From the NCBI RefSeq assembly GCF_900155565.1, contig NZ_FUHM01000002.1, positions 1,302,001-1,366,000 of the forward strand: a stretch of 64,000 bases of DNA, written 5' to 3'. Source of the DNA: Anaerosalibacter sp. Marseille-P3206 (GTDB taxonomy: Bacteria > Bacillota > Clostridia > Tissierellales > Sporanaerobacteraceae). The notes beneath the pieces are model-generated. The model saw nothing but the letters and a program-made list of their open reading frames with translations, ran no database searches and was not told where the DNA came from. Positions 61,889-64,000 of the stretch are shown in pieces. Each line of letters begins with the position of its first letter. Position 1 is the first letter of the stretch. Made by a program: the position numbers and the translations under genes.

Positions 61889-63244
61889 TTATTGTTTTGT
61901 AACTTTTTCATAATCTCTTAAACTTTCAATAACCTTTGGACTAAGAACAAATAATGCTATGATGTTAGGAAGTACCATCAGACCATTGAAGGTGTCTGCC
62001 ATATCCCATACCAACTTTACTTCCAATGTTGAGCCTAGTATTATAAATGCTAATACCAATATTCTATAGAATAGTATTCCCTTTTTTCCAAACAAAAATT
62101 TGATATTTGCTTCTCCAAAGAAATACCATCCTATTATTGTAGAAAAGGCAAAGAACAATAAACTTATAGCTATGAACGGATTACCATATTTACCAAATGC
62201 TTTTGTGAAAGCTAATTGTGTAAGTAATGGGCCAGTTTCACCAGATGTAAAGGCACCTGTCATTATTATTACTAGAGCTGTTAGTGTACATATGACTACA
62301 GTGTCAATGATTACTCCTACTATAGCTACAAAACCTTGTTCTGAAGGATATTTAACCTTTGCTACAGCATGAGCATGAGGTGTTGAACCCATACCTGCTT
62401 CATTTGAAAATAGACCTCTTGCTACCCCGTACCTTATTACTTGTTTTACAGAGGCCCCAAATATTCCACCAGCTATTGCCTGAGGGTTAAAGGCACCTTC
62501 AAAAATCATTTGAAATGTTGGTCCAATGTTTTTGTAATTTACAATAACTATTATCAAACAACCTAGTATATATAGTATAGCCATAATAGGAACGACCAAT
62601 TCAGTAAAGGAAGCTATTCTACCCATTCCACCAGAAAATATTAAATAAGCTAAAATAGCTATTGCTATACCTACCACTAATTCAGATACTCCAAATGCTT
62701 TGTTCATGGAGGCAGCTATGGAATTTGACTGTACCATATTTCCTACAAAACCTAATGCTATAATGATGGCTACTGCGAAGAATGCAGCTAAAAATTTAGC
62801 CAGAGTCTTGTTTTTAAGACCTTTGCTGATATAATAAGCTGGTCCTCCTGTTACTTCTCCATCAACTCTATCTTTAAAAATTTGAGCAAGTACTGCTTCG
62901 GCAAAGATAGTACCCATTCCAAAGAATGCACTTACCCACATCCAAAATATTGCACCAGGGCCTCCAGAGGCTATGGCTGTAGCTACTCCTGCTAAGTTTC
63001 CTGTACCTACTTGAGCAGCTATAGCTGTTGCAAGAGCTTGGAAGGAAGACATACCATCTTTATTTGCTCTTTCGTCTTTTTTAAAAATACCGCCAAAAAC
63101 TTGCTTCATTGCAGGTCTAAATTTCCTTATTTGAATAAATCTTAGTCTAAATGTATAATATATTCCTACTCCAACTAACAAAAATATTAATAGATAATCC
63201 CATAACACAGTGTTTATAATGTTTATAATTTTCGGAAAATTCAT
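61889..63244 (-). CDS. Alanine/glycine:cation symporter (AGCS family)
   Basis: 451 residues, about ten membrane segments. Family motifs: SSFQALATAIAAQVGTGNLAGVATAI (about 66-91), GGPGAIFWMWVSAFFGMGTIFAEA and the hallmark GLFSNEAGMGSTPHAHAVAKV (about 276-296). It imports alanine or glycine with sodium or protons. GGAGGTAC precedes the ATG. Transcribed alone with a strong terminator. Confidence 0.93.
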   Translation of the reverse strand: MNFPKIINIINTVLWDYLLIFLLVGVGIYYTFRLRFIQIRKFRPAMKQVFGGIFKKDERANKDGMSSFQALATAIAAQVGTGNLAGVATAIASGGPGAIFWMWVSAFFGMGTIFAEAVLAQIFKDRVDGEVTGGPAYYISKGLKNKTLAKFLAAFFAVAIIIALGFVGNMVQSNSIAASMNKAFGVSELVVGIAIAILAYLIFSGGMGRIASFTELVVPIMAILYILGCLIIVIVNYKNIGPTFQMIFEGAFNPQAIAGGIFGASVKQVIRYGVARGLFSNEAGMGSTPHAHAVAKVKYPSEQGFVAIVGVIIDTVVICTLTALVIIMTGAFTSGETGPLLTQLAFTKAFGKYGNPFIAISLLFFAFSTIIGWYFFGEANIKFLFGKKGILFYRILVLAFIILGSTLEVKLVWDMADTFNGLMVLPNIIALFVLSPKVIESLRDYEKVTKQ

Positions 63245-63389
63245 TTCGTACCTCCTTTGCTATTTTTATTTGTTTTCCAAAGTATAGCTTTAGTACGCTA
63301 ATGTAATGTATGCTATTGGTTTAAATATTCTAACAAAAAAATATATAAGTTTCAATAATTATTTTTATCAATACTATGTTTTTTTATTA

Positions 63390-63421
63390 AAAAAAAAGAT
63401 CCCAAAACTGGAATCTTTTTT
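63390..63421 (-). terminator. Terminator of the cation exchanger gene
   Basis: AAAAGATCCC, loop, GGAATCTTTTTT at the very end of the gene; on the minus strand the stem is followed by a T-tract. Confidence 0.7.
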
Positions 63422-64000
63422 TCAAAACAATATTAAAAGGTATATTATATATAAAATTAGTAGCAAAGCTCCTGTTTTTCTGTTTATCTCTCCTTTTAAA
63501 AAACCACTTAATACAAACAAAATCATTATTAAAAATGAAAAGGGAGTATCTAAAAACAATGTTTGCCTATTTACAAGTAGACCATGATCGCTTACAAGAG
63601 TTGAAGCTCCTATAACACTTGTTAGATTTAATATATTGGCACCGATGATATTTCCTACAGATATATTTGATTCTCCTTTGATAAGTGCTACTATTGCTGT
63701 AACCAATTCTGGCAGTGAAGTTCCTACTGCTAATAGTGTTAGGCTGACAACTTGTTTTGGTATTCTTAGCATTTGGGATATTTTTATCCCAGTATCTACT
63801 AATATATGTGCGCCTATGACAATGAAAAGTGCGCCTAGAACAAATTTGATTATATTTACAAATATTTCTTTTTTATTATAGGAAATAGATTTTTTGTTTT
63901 TTTGGATATTTTTATTTTGACTTTTTAATTCAATTATATTCATCATAATAAATATTGAAAATATTACCATTAGAAAAATTCCTTCACCAAAATCTACAAC
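63422..64000 (-). CDS. Calcium/sodium antiporter (CaCA family), C-terminal half
   Basis: The frame is open through the right edge (ten further codons, VVDFGEGIFL, before the first ATG at 63970), so the true start is outside the window. 192 residues visible: a cytoplasmic loop, then five membrane segments with the alpha-2 repeat LTLLAVGTSLPELVTAIVALIKGESNISVGNIIGANILNLTSVIG, whose GTSLPE and GNIIGANILN contain the cation-binding acidic and asparagine residues. It exchanges Ca2+ for Na+ or H+ in the YrbG branch. Its stop is followed at once by the terminator. Confidence 0.9.
   Translation of the reverse strand, partial: VVDFGEGIFLMVIFSIFIMMNIIELKSQNKNIQKNKKSISYNKKEIFVNIIKFVLGALFIVIGAHILVDTGIKISQMLRIPKQVVSLTLLAVGTSLPELVTAIVALIKGESNISVGNIIGANILNLTSVIGASTLVSDHGLLVNRQTLFLDTPFSFLIMILFVLSGFLKGEINRKTGALLLILYIIYLLILF

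Noticed and set aside
1-64000. CRISPR arrays, tRNA and rRNA genes
   Set aside because: Repeated short sequences are palindromes at irregular spacing, not spaced direct repeats, and no cloverleaf or rRNA-like sequence was recognised.

Overview
The window looks like chromosome of a low-GC, anaerobic, spore-forming member of the Bacillota (Clostridia/Tissierellia-like). The evidence is the AT-rich codon use, strong GGAGG ribosome sites with frequent TTG and GTG starts, the sporulation protease-fold protein YyaC, adenine deaminase next to an NCS2 purine permease, and an AGCS amino-acid/cation symporter. I cannot name the genus from sequence alone. I saw no rRNA, tRNA or CRISPR array.

Bases 1 to about 17,260 form an accessory, defence-rich island. 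From left to right it holds: the start of a probable restriction/modification protein; decayed regulator and HEPN (AbiU2-like) genes; an IS6/IS240-like transposase; a relic that resembles a VirB4-type conjugation ATPase; a two-gene OLD nuclease plus UvrD helicase system (Gabija-like); a subtilisin-family protease; a DarTG toxin-antitoxin pair whose toxin has lost its C-terminus; a ParA relic; a retropepsin-like protease overlapping a small partner gene; and a DNA N6-adenine methylase overlapping a PD-(D/E)XK nuclease. Partial direct copies of the 3' end of the protease gene bracket two of these cassettes.

From 17,276 the window is mainly metabolic. It holds pstSCAB phosphate uptake; an oligopeptide transporter (oppBCDF with oppA divergent); a DUF2971 protein; a ComK-like protein; a GH73 amidase-like glucosaminidase; and a complete pentose operon reading leftwards (xylFGH, a LacI-type regulator, xylA, xylB, galM) with a good promoter and an operator-like palindrome. 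Next come a three-gene ABC importer behind 6-phosphogluconate dehydrogenase, with a divergent RpiR regulator; together these suggest sugar-phosphate uptake. They are followed by a rhomboid protease, an AhpD-like protein, a TPR lipoprotein and a small cluster of unknown genes.

The right end (53,495 to 64,000) looks like core genome: an M23 cell-wall peptidase, yyaC, a YkuS-like protein, a DUF4446 protein, a cysteine desulfurase-like enzyme, ade plus purine permease, a cyclodeaminase, an AGCS symporter and a Ca2+/Na+ exchanger cut by the window edge.

Two families of short palindromes run through the region from 9.9 to 53.5 kb. Family A is TGAGTCAGGGGAC and its inverse. Family B is GGGGACAG, a short loop, then CTGTCCCC. 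Family B repeatedly begins directly at the TAA stop codon of a gene and is oriented as a terminator. Two nearly identical 1,698-bp IS1182-like elements have both landed at the same place and in the same orientation inside family B copies.
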